Shown piece by piece: positions 16,153-24,443 of a stretch of 64,000 nucleotides of DNA (position 1 is the stretch's first letter; every line of letters begins with the position of its first letter). A program made the position numbers and the translations under genes. Source of the stretch: an uncultured Eubacteriales bacterium (GTDB lineage: Bacteria; Bacillota; Clostridia; Christensenellales; CAG-138). A model generated the notes under the pieces. It was not told the origin of the DNA, did not search any database, and saw only the letters and a list, made by a program, of their open reading frames with translations. The stretch lies in contig UQWD01000006.1 in NCBI GenBank assembly GCA_900544555.1, positions 1 through 64,000 of the forward strand, written 5' to 3'.

Positions 16153-17556
16153 CTACATGCCCAACTCCTTTGCTTTTATGCGCGCCTCTTCAATATCGCC
16201 CACCATGAAAAAAGCGCTTTCAGGGAGATCGTCAGCCTCGCCGTCCATGATGGCGCGAAAGCTTTCGATATTGTTCTCAAGCGGAACGGTCCTGCCCTGC
16301 ATGCCTGTAAACCCCTCAGCGACGTTAAGCGGCTGGGAAAGAAACTTTTGCACGCGCCTCGCCCTGTGTACGCTGAGCTTATCCTCCTCGGATAACTCGT
16401 CCATACCCAGTATGGCGATGATATCCTTGAGCTCATTATAGCGCTGAAGGCATTGCTGCACGCGCCTGGCGGTCACATAATGCGTTTGGCCGATAATGGA
16501 AGGGTCCAGTATGCGGGAGGATGATTCGAGGGGGTTTACTGCCGGGTATATACCCATCTCGGATATCTGGCGGGACAAAACGGTCGTCGCGTCCAGGTGC
16601 GAAAATATGGTAGCCGGGGCGGGATCCGTAAGATCGTCCGCGGGCACATAGATGGCCTGTACCGAAGTAATGGAGCCGTTTTGCGTGGAGGTTATGCGTT
16701 CCTGAAGCTGGCCGAGCTCCATAGCCAGCGTCGGTTGATACCCAACGCTGGACGGCATGCGGCCAAGCAGGGCGGAAACCTCGTTGCCGGCCTGAACGTA
16801 GCGGAAGATGTTGTCGATGAACAACAGCACGTCCTGATGCGCTTCATCCCTTAAATACTCGGCCATAGTTAACCCGGTAAAGGCGACGCGCATGCGGCTG
16901 CCCGGCGGTTCGTTCATCTGGCCGAAGGCCAAGGCGGTTTTATCCATAACGCCGGAAGATTCCATATCGCGAATTAAGTCGCAGCCTTCCCTGCTCCGTT
17001 CGCCTACGCCGGTGAATACCGAGTATCCGCCGTGATTGATGGCTATGCTGTGTATCAGCTCCATGATAAGCACGGTTTTGCCAACGCCAGCGCCGCCGAA
17101 CAAGCCGATTTTTCCGCCCTTGGCATAGGGGGCGAGAAGATCAATCACCTTGATCCCCGTTTCCAAAAGCTCAGTAGCGGGGTTTTGCTTGAGGTATCCG
17201 GGCGGTTCGCGGTGAATTTCCCAATGCGCCTCGGGGGTTAATTCACCCTTGTCATCGATGGGCATGCCCATCGCGTTGACAACGCGCCCTAAAACCGATT
17301 TCCCGACGGGGGCCTGAATCCCATGCCCCGTATCCGTTACCTTAAGGCCGCATTTTAACCCATCCGTTGATTCAAGAGCGATGCAGCGAACGATAGTTGG
17401 GGCCGCGTGCGTCGCCACTTCCATATGCACGCCGTTCTCAGCGATAAGCAGTTGATGGATGGCGGGCTCGTGGCTGGTAAAGGCCACCTCCAGCACAGGG
17501 CCGCTTATTCGCACGATGCGGCCGTAATCCGTTTTGCCCGGGTCAGTTTTGTTCAT
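16153..17556 (-). CDS. atpD: F1Fo ATP synthase beta subunit
   Basis: 467-aa catalytic subunit. P-loop GGAGVGKT at 154-161, catalytic glutamate in GERSREG, Walker B-like LLFIDNIF and the lever motif DELSEED are intact, so it should be active. The segment FRYVQAGNEVSALLGRMPS differs from the more common FRFTQAGSEVS at three positions. Length is normal. AAGGAGG precedes the ATG, and the start overlaps the atpG end by 14 bp. Confidence 0.97.
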   Translation of the reverse strand: MNKTDPGKTDYGRIVRISGPVLEVAFTSHEPAIHQLLIAENGVHMEVATHAAPTIVRCIALESTDGLKCGLKVTDTGHGIQAPVGKSVLGRVVNAMGMPIDDKGELTPEAHWEIHREPPGYLKQNPATELLETGIKVIDLLAPYAKGGKIGLFGGAGVGKTVLIMELIHSIAINHGGYSVFTGVGERSREGCDLIRDMESSGVMDKTALAFGQMNEPPGSRMRVAFTGLTMAEYLRDEAHQDVLLFIDNIFRYVQAGNEVSALLGRMPSSVGYQPTLAMELGQLQERITSTQNGSITSVQAIYVPADDLTDPAPATIFSHLDATTVLSRQISEMGIYPAVNPLESSSRILDPSIIGQTHYVTARRVQQCLQRYNELKDIIAILGMDELSEEDKLSVHRARRVQKFLSQPLNVAEGFTGMQGRTVPLENNIESFRAIMDGEADDLPESAFFMVGDIEEARIKAKELGM

Positions 17557-18433
17557 GGAATACCTCCTTGTTGCCTAACGCCTCAAAAGCCCCTACCAGC
17601 TCGGAAAGCTCCTGTGTGATGGCCGCCTGGCGCGCCATATTATACTGAATGCGCAGCCTTTTTAGCATTTTATCCGCATTTTCCGTCGCGCTTTGCATTG
17701 CGTTCATGCGCGAGCAATGCTCGCTCGCATAGGACTGCACAAGAGCGCCGAACAATATGCCGATTGTATATTGAGGAACCAGCAATCGAAAAACCTCCTC
17801 CGGCGACGGGTGGTATATCATAGGCGACGCGTGGCTGGAAAGCGGCAGGGGATAGCTGCTCATCTGTATGGGCAGCAGCCGCCTTATCCTAGGGTAAAAC
17901 TTTGCCGTGCCGAAAAAGGCCGTATAGATTACGAATACCTGATCCGCATGCCCCTCGTCGTAGAGCTTAAAAATATCCTGCGTCATATGCCTTGCGTTAA
18001 GCAGGGACGGATCCTGCGACACGCCGTAGACCTCCGCGTCCGGGATTACGCCCTTCGATTTAAAGAAACGGGAGGCGGTAATGCCGGCCGCTATCAGATG
18101 CCGATCCTTCTCTGAAGAAGATTGTATCCGCTCCCACGCGAAGTTTAAAAGGTTGCTGTTATAGCCGCCGGCCATACCCTTATCGCCGGAGATCACAATA
18201 TACGTAGTGCGCGTGCCGCCCGGCTCCGCAAGATAGGGATGCTCAAGACTGTCGCCGGACGAGAGTATGTCCTGCATGGCGGCCTGAACACGCGAAAAAT
18301 AAAGCCGGTTGTACTCCACGTGCGGCATTACGCGCTTCATCCGCGCGGTGGAAACCAGGTGCATGGCGTTGGTTATCTTACGCGTTTGCTCGATGGCGCG
18401 GATATGGTGCCGGATTTCATTGAGGTTTTGCAT
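17543..18433 (-). CDS. atpG: F1Fo ATP synthase gamma subunit
   Basis: 296-aa central stalk subunit. The N-terminal helix NEIRHHIRAIEQTRKITNAM and the C-terminal helix starting in RMNAMQSATENADKMLKRL, ending in ITQELSELVGAFEAL, are the two halves of the coiled coil that turns inside alpha3-beta3. The Rossmann part contains VISGDKGMAGGYNSNL. The start was set at ATG 18433, which overlaps the alpha gene by 17 bp; an upstream in-frame start would lengthen the protein by 13 unconserved residues. Confidence 0.95.
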   Translation of the reverse strand: MQNLNEIRHHIRAIEQTRKITNAMHLVSTARMKRVMPHVEYNRLYFSRVQAAMQDILSSGDSLEHPYLAEPGGTRTTYIVISGDKGMAGGYNSNLLNFAWERIQSSSEKDRHLIAAGITASRFFKSKGVIPDAEVYGVSQDPSLLNARHMTQDIFKLYDEGHADQVFVIYTAFFGTAKFYPRIRRLLPIQMSSYPLPLSSHASPMIYHPSPEEVFRLLVPQYTIGILFGALVQSYASEHCSRMNAMQSATENADKMLKRLRIQYNMARQAAITQELSELVGAFEALGNKEVFHEQN

Positions 18434-20189
18434 GCGCCGCCCCCGATTTAAGCTGAAGCTTAAATTCCTCAATTGCGTTGATTAGCGCGGCTTTGCCCGC
18501 GTCTGTCAGTTCGCCGGCATTTTCAATTTCGTTGAGGATGCTTCTGTCGTTTTCATAGAGATACTCGAGCAGCTTTTCCTTCGCCGGACCGACATCGTGA
18601 ATCGGCGTTCGCTCGAAAAGACCGGCGGAAAACGCCAATAGTATGGCTACCTGCTCGGATAGCTGGTAGATTGTATTTTGATCCTGCTTTAACAGCTCGG
18701 TTAAACGCTCTCCTCTGTCGAGCAGGAGCTTGGTCGCGCTGTCGATATCGGAGCCGAACTGCGCAAAAACGGACATTTCCCGGTACTGGGCGAGATCAAG
18801 CCTTAGCTGACCGCTTACCCTTTTCATTGCCCCGGGCTGGGCGGCCCTTCCTACGCGCGATACGGATAGCCCGATGTTTACAGCCGGCCTTACGCCTGAG
18901 TTGAACAATTCGCTTTCAAGATAAATCTGGCCGTCGGTTATCGAAATTACGTTGGTCGGAATATAGGCCGAGATATCGCCGGCCATAGTTTCCACGATGG
19001 GAAGCGCGGTGATGGAACCGCCGCCCAATTCGGGCTTAAGCTTAGCCGCGCGCTCGAGCAGACGGCTGTGCAGGTAAAAAACGTCTCCCGGGTATGCTTC
19101 GCGGCCAGGCGGCCTGCGCAGCAGAAGCGACATTGCGCGGTAACTGGCAGCATGCTTGCTTAAATCGTCGTACACCACGAGCGCGTCCCTGCCCGAGTAC
19201 ATGAAATACTCCGCTATCGAACACGCGGCATACGGCGCGATATACTGCATCGCCGCGCAGTCGCTCGCTGTGGAAGCTACCACTACGCTGTTTGAAAGCG
19301 CGCCCTGGCTTTCAAGCATATGCGTAAATTGAGCGATTGTCGAAGCTTTTTGGCCGATTGCGCAGTATACGCAGATGACGCCCTTCTTGCTTTGGTTCAA
19401 AATAGCGGAAAGCGCGATAGCTGTTTTGCCCGTTTGCCTGTCGCCTATGATAAGTTCGCGCTGACCCTTGCCGATGGGGATCATACTGTCGATGCCGACG
19501 AGCCCCGTTTGCAGCGGTTGGTTTACCGGAGCGCGATCCATGATGCTGGGCGCGGGGCATTCAATGGGCCTGTACTGGTTAACGGTAAGGGGCTTGCCAT
19601 CCAACGGCCTGCCGATTGGATCGATCACCCGGCCAAGCAGCGCGTCGCCCACGCCCACGCTAGCCACCCTGCCGGTGCCGCGTACTATAGAGCCGGCCGT
19701 CACGGCGTCCACACCGTTGAGCAAGACCGCGCCTACGCCGTCACTCGAAAGTTCCAGAGCGATACCGTACGCGTTGCTGTTAAACTCCAAAAGCTCTCCG
19801 TAGAGGCTGGAGCCAAGGCCGTTAATATGAACAACGCCGTCCGCTGAGGATTGTACCTCGCCGTACTCATATACCTTCGGCTCGGTTTCGAGCAGTGCAA
19901 GCTTATTTTTTAGGTGAACGCCGACGGTTTCCAAAAAGTTTTCTTCGTCCGTCGCGTACGTAGTATCGACGCTTTCTCCGCGCTTAAGCATTCCGTTAAG
20001 GCGTGCGCTCATGGAAGCGTCGTATATCCTGCCGTCGACATAGACGGCGAAACCGCCGATAAGCGAAGGGCAATTCTCTACGGTAAACTCAATTTTATCG
20101 CCAAGTATCCCCTCAAAATGCCGGCATAATGCGTTAAGCTCTTCTTGGCCGAGAGGTCCGGCCGTTTTAATAATCGCTTTTATGGCCAT
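18417..20189 (-). CDS. atpA: ATP synthase alpha subunit with fused delta C-terminal domain
   Basis: 590-aa protein, some 85 residues longer than a normal alpha. Residues 4-70 are not alpha: IIKTAGPLGQEELNALCRHF, FTVENCPSLIGGFAVYVDGR and IYDASMSARLNGMLKR match the C-terminal domain of the delta subunit (AtpH), including the conserved SLIGG and YDxS blocks. Residues about 82 onward are a complete alpha: N-terminal helix, P-loop GDRQTGKT at 249-256, and SVSRVGRAAQPGAMKRVSG with the arginine finger. No separate atpH lies in the operon: atpF ends 2 bp before this gene starts. The N-terminal six-helix domain of delta is absent altogether. Physically the fused domain would hold b against the top of F1. 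Confidence 0.93.
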   Translation of the reverse strand: MAIKAIIKTAGPLGQEELNALCRHFEGILGDKIEFTVENCPSLIGGFAVYVDGRIYDASMSARLNGMLKRGESVDTTYATDEENFLETVGVHLKNKLALLETEPKVYEYGEVQSSADGVVHINGLGSSLYGELLEFNSNAYGIALELSSDGVGAVLLNGVDAVTAGSIVRGTGRVASVGVGDALLGRVIDPIGRPLDGKPLTVNQYRPIECPAPSIMDRAPVNQPLQTGLVGIDSMIPIGKGQRELIIGDRQTGKTAIALSAILNQSKKGVICVYCAIGQKASTIAQFTHMLESQGALSNSVVVASTASDCAAMQYIAPYAACSIAEYFMYSGRDALVVYDDLSKHAASYRAMSLLLRRPPGREAYPGDVFYLHSRLLERAAKLKPELGGGSITALPIVETMAGDISAYIPTNVISITDGQIYLESELFNSGVRPAVNIGLSVSRVGRAAQPGAMKRVSGQLRLDLAQYREMSVFAQFGSDIDSATKLLLDRGERLTELLKQDQNTIYQLSEQVAILLAFSAGLFERTPIHDVGPAKEKLLEYLYENDRSILNEIENAGELTDAGKAALINAIEEFKLQLKSGAAHAKPQ

Positions 20190-20191
20190 TT

Positions 20192-20668
20192 TTACCCTAC
20201 CTTTTCAAAAAAGGTTTCAATAACCCGACGGTTATCCTCTTGGCTGACCTCGCGCTTAAGTATCTCACCGGCTATGTCAACAGCGATTTGAGCGACTTCG
20301 GGTTCCAGAGAGGTCAGCAGCCGCCTGCGTTCCTCTTCGGCTTGCTCCCTTGCGCTTTCAAGCGTTTTTTCGGCCTGTTCGTTTGCCGCTGAAATAATGG
20401 CCGAAGCGGATTCGCTCGCCTTTTGGCTGCCTTCCCGCAAAAGTCGCTGAGCCTCTAAATCCGCGTTTTCAAGCTGCCGGCGAATTTTCGCGCTATGCTC
20501 CTCGGCCTCGTTTTTAACGGCCGCCGCCTCCTCTAATTGGCGCTGGATCCGGTTTTCGCGTTCCAGCATAAATCTGCGAACTGGTTTATACACAAGCAGG
20601 CGAAGCAGGATATAGAGTACCAGAATATTGAGAACATGTATCACAATATCCAATAGGTTGATTTCCAT
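20192..20668 (-). CDS. atpF: F1Fo ATP synthase b subunit
   Basis: 158-aa peripheral stalk subunit. One membrane helix (residues 5-27, ILVLYILLRLLVYKPVRRF) is followed by a long charged right-handed coiled-coil stretch rich in Glu, Ala and Arg. The end, SQEDNRRVIETFFEKVG, is the normal delta-binding tail, so b is not extended to replace the missing delta N-terminal domain. Only one b gene is present, hence a homodimer. AAGGGAG precedes the ATG. Confidence 0.95.
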   Translation of the reverse strand: MEINLLDIVIHVLNILVLYILLRLLVYKPVRRFMLERENRIQRQLEEAAAVKNEAEEHSAKIRRQLENADLEAQRLLREGSQKASESASAIISAANEQAEKTLESAREQAEEERRRLLTSLEPEVAQIAVDIAGEILKREVSQEDNRRVIETFFEKVG

Positions 20669-20687
20669 AGTTCGGCTCCCTTCGGCT

Positions 20688-20915
20688 TTACGCTAGCGTA
20701 AACATCATGATAAGCGCTGTGACAAAGCCGTATATGGCGGTGGATTCCGTCAGCGCAAGGCCCAGCAGCAATATGGAGTTGATTTTGCCGGAAGCTTCCG
20801 GCTGCCTGGCCACGGCGTCAACCGCCTTGCCCGTTGCAAGGCCCATAGCGAGGCCCGAGGCCGCGCAGGAGAGCAGGCACATAGCCACGCCAATTGCAAG
20901 AGTTCCGAGATCCAT
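20688..20915 (-). CDS. atpE: F1Fo ATP synthase c subunit (rotor ring)
   Basis: 75-aa proteolipid with two membrane helices and the polar loop ARQPEA (residues 36-41). The ion-binding helix reads LTESTAIYGF: E57, S58, T59 and Y62 correspond to the E65, S66, T67, Y70 set of the Ilyobacter tartaricus Na+ ring. The glutamine of that ring (Q32) is Met24 here. The coupling ion is therefore open: a Na+-derived site with one ligand missing. AGGAGG precedes the ATG. Confidence 0.95.
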   Translation of the reverse strand: MDLGTLAIGVAMCLLSCAASGLAMGLATGKAVDAVARQPEASGKINSILLLGLALTESTAIYGFVTALIMMFTLA

Positions 20916-20940
20916 TGTTTTTTCCTCCTATCACATACGG

Positions 20941-21849
20941 TTAATCTGCGGCTTGAGCCGCCTCGTTGATGAACGTTAGCGTCAGCGTTATAAATATAAA
21001 CGTCTGTATCAATGGATGGAACACATTGAAGTACAGTCCGATTACGCTCGGTATGCCCAGCCCGGCGGAACCAAGGAAGCTGTAAAGCAGATCCATTACA
21101 ATCATTCCCCCGAGCATATTGCCGAAGAGCCGGCAGGCGAGGGAAACCGGTATGGCGATATCGCTTATAATCCTTATCGGAAAAACGATTGGGGTAGGAG
21201 AGGCAAGGGATTTAAGCCTGCCCTTAACGCCCTTTTGCCGGATACCATAGTAATTGATTAAAATGAACGTGATGATGGAAAGCGCTAGCGTCATTGTGAT
21301 ATCCGCCGTCGGCGCCCGAACGCCAAAAAGCTCCACCGCGGCGCAGGCAATGAGCAGCGCCGCAACGCTGAACAGGTATGCGGAAAGATTCTCGCCCAGC
21401 TTTCCGGCCTTGTCGCTAGTATAATGGCTGATACCGTCGACGGCGATTTCGAGCGCGTTTTGAATTCCGCGCGGAGTATCCTTCATGCGCGGTATGACGA
21501 ATATCCTCACTAAAACAGCCAGCGTCAGCACAAGGCCCATCGCCGCCCATGTGATGACGACGGTGCTGCTGATAGAATAACCCCATAGCATATAGCGTTC
21601 GGGAGAGATTGAAACGTGAAACCCGCCTCCGGCCTCTGCGCCGAACAGGAGCGGCAAAAGCTTGATAATAAACAGCCATATGCCCAATACCATCACAGCT
21701 ATACCTAAGGTCTTCCCTCTTGACAGCTTTTTATCGGGGCCGGAGCTTTTGAGCAGGCGCTTTTTCTTTCTGTAAAGGAGGTAACCAAGTATGGTGATGA
21801 GTATGCCCGCGGCCAATAAAGCGAGCGAAAAAACCATATCCTTATTCAT
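20941..21849 (-). CDS. atpB: F1Fo ATP synthase a subunit with N-terminal extension
   Basis: 302-aa ion-channel subunit. The essential arginine is in SLACRLFGNMLGG and the last helix reads PLIQTFIFITLTLTFINEA, both diagnostic. About 85 residues precede the usual first helix and contain two hydrophobic segments (residues 5-22 and 44-66) separated by a basic stretch (YRKKKRLLK). Normal a subunits have 25-40 residues there. The ATG at 21849 was chosen because GGGAGG lies 9 bp upstream; two in-frame ATGs upstream are too close to or before that site. Overlaps the AtpI-like gene by 8 bp. Confidence 0.93.
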   Translation of the reverse strand: MNKDMVFSLALLAAGILITILGYLLYRKKKRLLKSSGPDKKLSRGKTLGIAVMVLGIWLFIIKLLPLLFGAEAGGGFHVSISPERYMLWGYSISSTVVITWAAMGLVLTLAVLVRIFVIPRMKDTPRGIQNALEIAVDGISHYTSDKAGKLGENLSAYLFSVAALLIACAAVELFGVRAPTADITMTLALSIITFILINYYGIRQKGVKGRLKSLASPTPIVFPIRIISDIAIPVSLACRLFGNMLGGMIVMDLLYSFLGSAGLGIPSVIGLYFNVFHPLIQTFIFITLTLTFINEAAQAAD

Positions 21850-22174
21850 GCGCATTCCCTCCCACATCGCCGGGCATGCCGGGCGCTTTATCGCGCCTTC
21901 GCTGTATGATGAATTTCACGATGGATGAAATAATGAGCGCGGCTGCGGCAGCTATGCCTGCGACGCCTAACTGTTGGGGCGCTAAAAGCGCGCAGGGGAC
22001 AAAAAATATAAATAACGCTAGGAACTTAAAAATCACCAGGGAAACCGGAATGGAGCCCCCGGCCACCAAACGCTTTGTAAACGCCTGCAACAGCGCGAAT
22101 TCTACGCCCCCGCAGGCCAGGCCCAACAGCAGACCAAGCATGAGCTTCACCTCCACCAGCAAACTTCGCTTCAC
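21842..22174 (-). CDS. AtpI-like ATP synthase accessory membrane protein
   Basis: 110-aa protein with about four hydrophobic helices (residues 12-30, 42-63, 69-88). Position as first gene of the atp operon and its size fit the subunit I/AtpI family, which assists c-ring assembly or divalent cation supply; sequence similarity inside this family is low, so the name rests mainly on context. Start is GTG at 22174 with AAGGA upstream, but the ATG at 22141 has a stronger site (GGAGGTGA) and could be the main start, giving 99 aa. Confidence 0.7.
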   Translation of the reverse strand: MKRSLLVEVKLMLGLLLGLACGGVEFALLQAFTKRLVAGGSIPVSLVIFKFLALFIFFVPCALLAPQQLGVAGIAAAAALIISSIVKFIIQRRRDKAPGMPGDVGGNAHE

Positions 22175-22196
22175 ACGGTTCCTTCATTGGTTCCCC

Positions 22197-22225
22197 ATTA
22201 TACTCCCTTGATCACGCGTCCGCAA
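22197..22225 (-). promoter_or_regulatory. Probable promoter of the atp operon
   Basis: Minus-strand TTGCGG (22225-22220) and TATAAT (22202-22197) with a 17-bp spacer, 23 bp before the AtpI-like start. The -35 box is only half consensus. Confidence 0.55.
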
Positions 22226-22402
22226 CAGAAAAATAAACGCATAATATAAATAGGATAGAACGTTGACGTATCTGTGCGTAAACGTTTATTAAGGTAAACG
22301 CGAAAGCATTAACAGGTATTCTATCTTAATTATTATATGTCATATGCTCGGTTAAGCCCCCGCGCGACAGCACTTTTGCGTGATTCGGCTTTTGTAATTA
22401 AA

Positions 22403-23500
22403 CTAATATTCAGATGGTTTGCGTTTACGTGAAGCGGCGATTGCGGCATAAAGGTAGACGACGGAGGATGCGAGTATAGAAGAGGCGAGAATAGCCGTTG
22501 CGCTCATGGCGTTGCTTTTGAGCCTGTCGGGGGACAGAGTGAACCCCGCGCTTTGAGAGCCAAGGAATAATAATGAGAATAAATAGGCGAGCAAAGCGGC
22601 AAGGCAAGCCTGCGTAAGCTTTATACCCAGGTAGCGTAAAGGGTTAAGGCGGATAAAGGCGAGGGATTGTATGAACACGCATACGCCACCGAACGTAATG
22701 ATAAAGGCCGCCGCCGCGGCCGCGGAGCTAAGGGGCAACTGCGCGGCGGCCAGCGCGCGGCAGCCGTTGGTCATCTCCATAAGGCCGATAAAAATCGGGC
22801 GCAGCGCGGGGCCGCCGAGCCCCGCCGCTGTCAATACGCCTTCAACGGCCGCAAGCGCGCGTATGCGTTCAAGTACCTGTATCAATACCATAAAAAAGAT
22901 GATGGTGCCGAGTATCTGCAACATGGCTTTCATGCCGTTTCCTAAGGCGTCGACTATGGTTTTTGAAAGGCCGGCGTATTCCGGCCGACATTGCTCTTGG
23001 GGTTTAAGCGTTTCGTGGCTGGGGGCGGAAAAAATGAAAACAGCCGGATAAAGCAAAATAGCGCTCAGATAGTGCGCAAGCGCAACCGGCAACGCCAGCT
23101 GCGGCGCCTCAAGCATGGACAGGCATAATGAACCCACGATGAACACGGGGCTTGCGAGGTTGCATACGGCGGCCAGATTCCGAGCGTATCCGAGGTCAAG
23201 CTGGCCTGAGCCGGCGTACATGCCGCAAAGCCGCGCGCCGGAGGGCGCGCCGGACATGCAGCTCATCACCAATACGGGAAGGGATGAAACTGCGGGACGG
23301 GTTTTTTTTGAGTTGAGCCGTGTAAACGGATTGGTTTTCTGCAATATATATGTACAGACGAAAAACGGGAAAAGCGCCGGCAGCACCATATCCCGCCAAA
23401 GAATGAAGCCGTCTCTTGCCGCTGCCATGGCGTCTTTGGAAAGATATACGAGCAGCGCGCATAAGAACAGTGTTATAATACTGGCAGCGTGTTTAAGCAT
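22403..23500 (-). CDS. ylbJ: Sporulation integral membrane protein YlbJ-like
   Basis: About 365 aa, polytopic membrane protein with the nucleoside-recognition (Gate) repeat: FVCTYILQK, VMSCMSGAPSGARLCG and, in the second half, GLMEMTNGCRALAAA are conserved YlbJ blocks. In Bacillus YlbJ belongs to the sigma-E regulon. Adjacent and divergent to the patatin gene ylbK, which neighbours it in Bacillus too. The start at ATG 23500 is a choice: a longer frame to 23584 would overlap the patatin gene, and no good ribosome site is visible for either. Confidence 0.83.
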   Translation of the reverse strand: MLKHAASIITLFLCALLVYLSKDAMAAARDGFILWRDMVLPALFPFFVCTYILQKTNPFTRLNSKKTRPAVSSLPVLVMSCMSGAPSGARLCGMYAGSGQLDLGYARNLAAVCNLASPVFIVGSLCLSMLEAPQLALPVALAHYLSAILLYPAVFIFSAPSHETLKPQEQCRPEYAGLSKTIVDALGNGMKAMLQILGTIIFFMVLIQVLERIRALAAVEGVLTAAGLGGPALRPIFIGLMEMTNGCRALAAAQLPLSSAAAAAAFIITFGGVCVFIQSLAFIRLNPLRYLGIKLTQACLAALLAYLFSLLFLGSQSAGFTLSPDRLKSNAMSATAILASSILASSVVYLYAAIAASRKRKPSEY

Positions 23501-23530
23501 ATTGAACCGTATGCATGGAGGGATTAAAAT

Positions 23531-24322
23531 ATGAAGAAGGTCGGCCTCGCGCTGGGCTCCGGTAGCGCCAAGGGCTTTGCCCATATCGGCGTTATACAGG
23601 TTTTAATGGAAAACGGCGTCCCGGTGGATATGGTCTGCGGCTGCAGCATGGGCGCTATCATCGGCTCCGTTTTCGCTTGTGGCACGGATATGTATCTGCT
23701 GGAGAAGTATGTAATCAGCGCGGACTCAAAATCCTATATCGATATGACGTTTCCCAAACACGGCGGCTTTGTCGCCGGGGACAGATTTCAGGAAACGGTC
23801 AGGCTTTTTACGCATGACAAGCAGTTTAATCAAACGCGGATACCGTTCACATGCGTGGCCACGGACTTGGAAACCGGCGAGCTGGTCGTGTTCAAGGAGG
23901 GCAGGCTGCATCAAGCGGTAAGGGCAAGCATGTCCATTCCCGGGGTTTTCGTGCCGGTTCGGGTTGGAGGGCGGCTTTGCGTAGACGGCGGCGTGCTTGA
24001 GCGCGTGCCGTGCATCCCCTTAAGGGAGATGGGGGCGGATATTGTTATCGGCGTGGACGTTTCGTCAGGGGTGGAGACGAGATGGAGCCATAATCCCTCC
24101 GTCGTTCAGGTCTTGAACCAATGTCTGAACATTATGGGAAGTGAACTGTCAAAAAACCGGACGGAAACCGCCGAAATTATGCTGCGCCCGCAGGTAGGAT
24201 TTACCGGCGGCATTTCCACCGCAAAGGCAAAGGAATGCATTGAGGAGGGGCGCAGAACGGCGCTAGAGGCATTGCCGGTTATTGAGAATCTTCTCCAAAA
24301 AAACGGGATTGCGCTTAAATAG
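23531..24322 (+). CDS. ylbK: Patatin-like phospholipase (YlbK-like)
   Basis: 263-aa predicted lipid acyl hydrolase. The oxyanion motif is GLALGSGSAKGFAHIG (residues 5-20), the nucleophile serine sits in GCSMG (GxSxG, about residue 40) and the dyad aspartate in CVDGG near residue 156; all three are intact. No signal peptide, so it acts in the cytoplasm or at the inner membrane face. Divergent from ylbJ with 30 bp between the start codons. GGAGGG precedes the ATG. Confidence 0.92.
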   Translation: MKKVGLALGSGSAKGFAHIGVIQVLMENGVPVDMVCGCSMGAIIGSVFACGTDMYLLEKYVISADSKSYIDMTFPKHGGFVAGDRFQETVRLFTHDKQFNQTRIPFTCVATDLETGELVVFKEGRLHQAVRASMSIPGVFVPVRVGGRLCVDGGVLERVPCIPLREMGADIVIGVDVSSGVETRWSHNPSVVQVLNQCLNIMGSELSKNRTETAEIMLRPQVGFTGGISTAKAKECIEEGRRTALEALPVIENLLQKNGIALK

Positions 24323-24443
24323 CCCGGCGGGCGTCACGGGATTTGGACCGACCTTTAAACACCGGGTCTTTTTCAAAAAAACGTTTACAAAAGCATTAAA
24401 CACAACGTTTAATATAGCGTTTTTAAATACATCCGTATACCGG

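Noticed and set aside
19320..19847. Long plus-strand frames opposite atpA and other atp genes
   Set aside because: They mirror the codon structure of strongly conserved minus-strand genes and have no ribosome sites.
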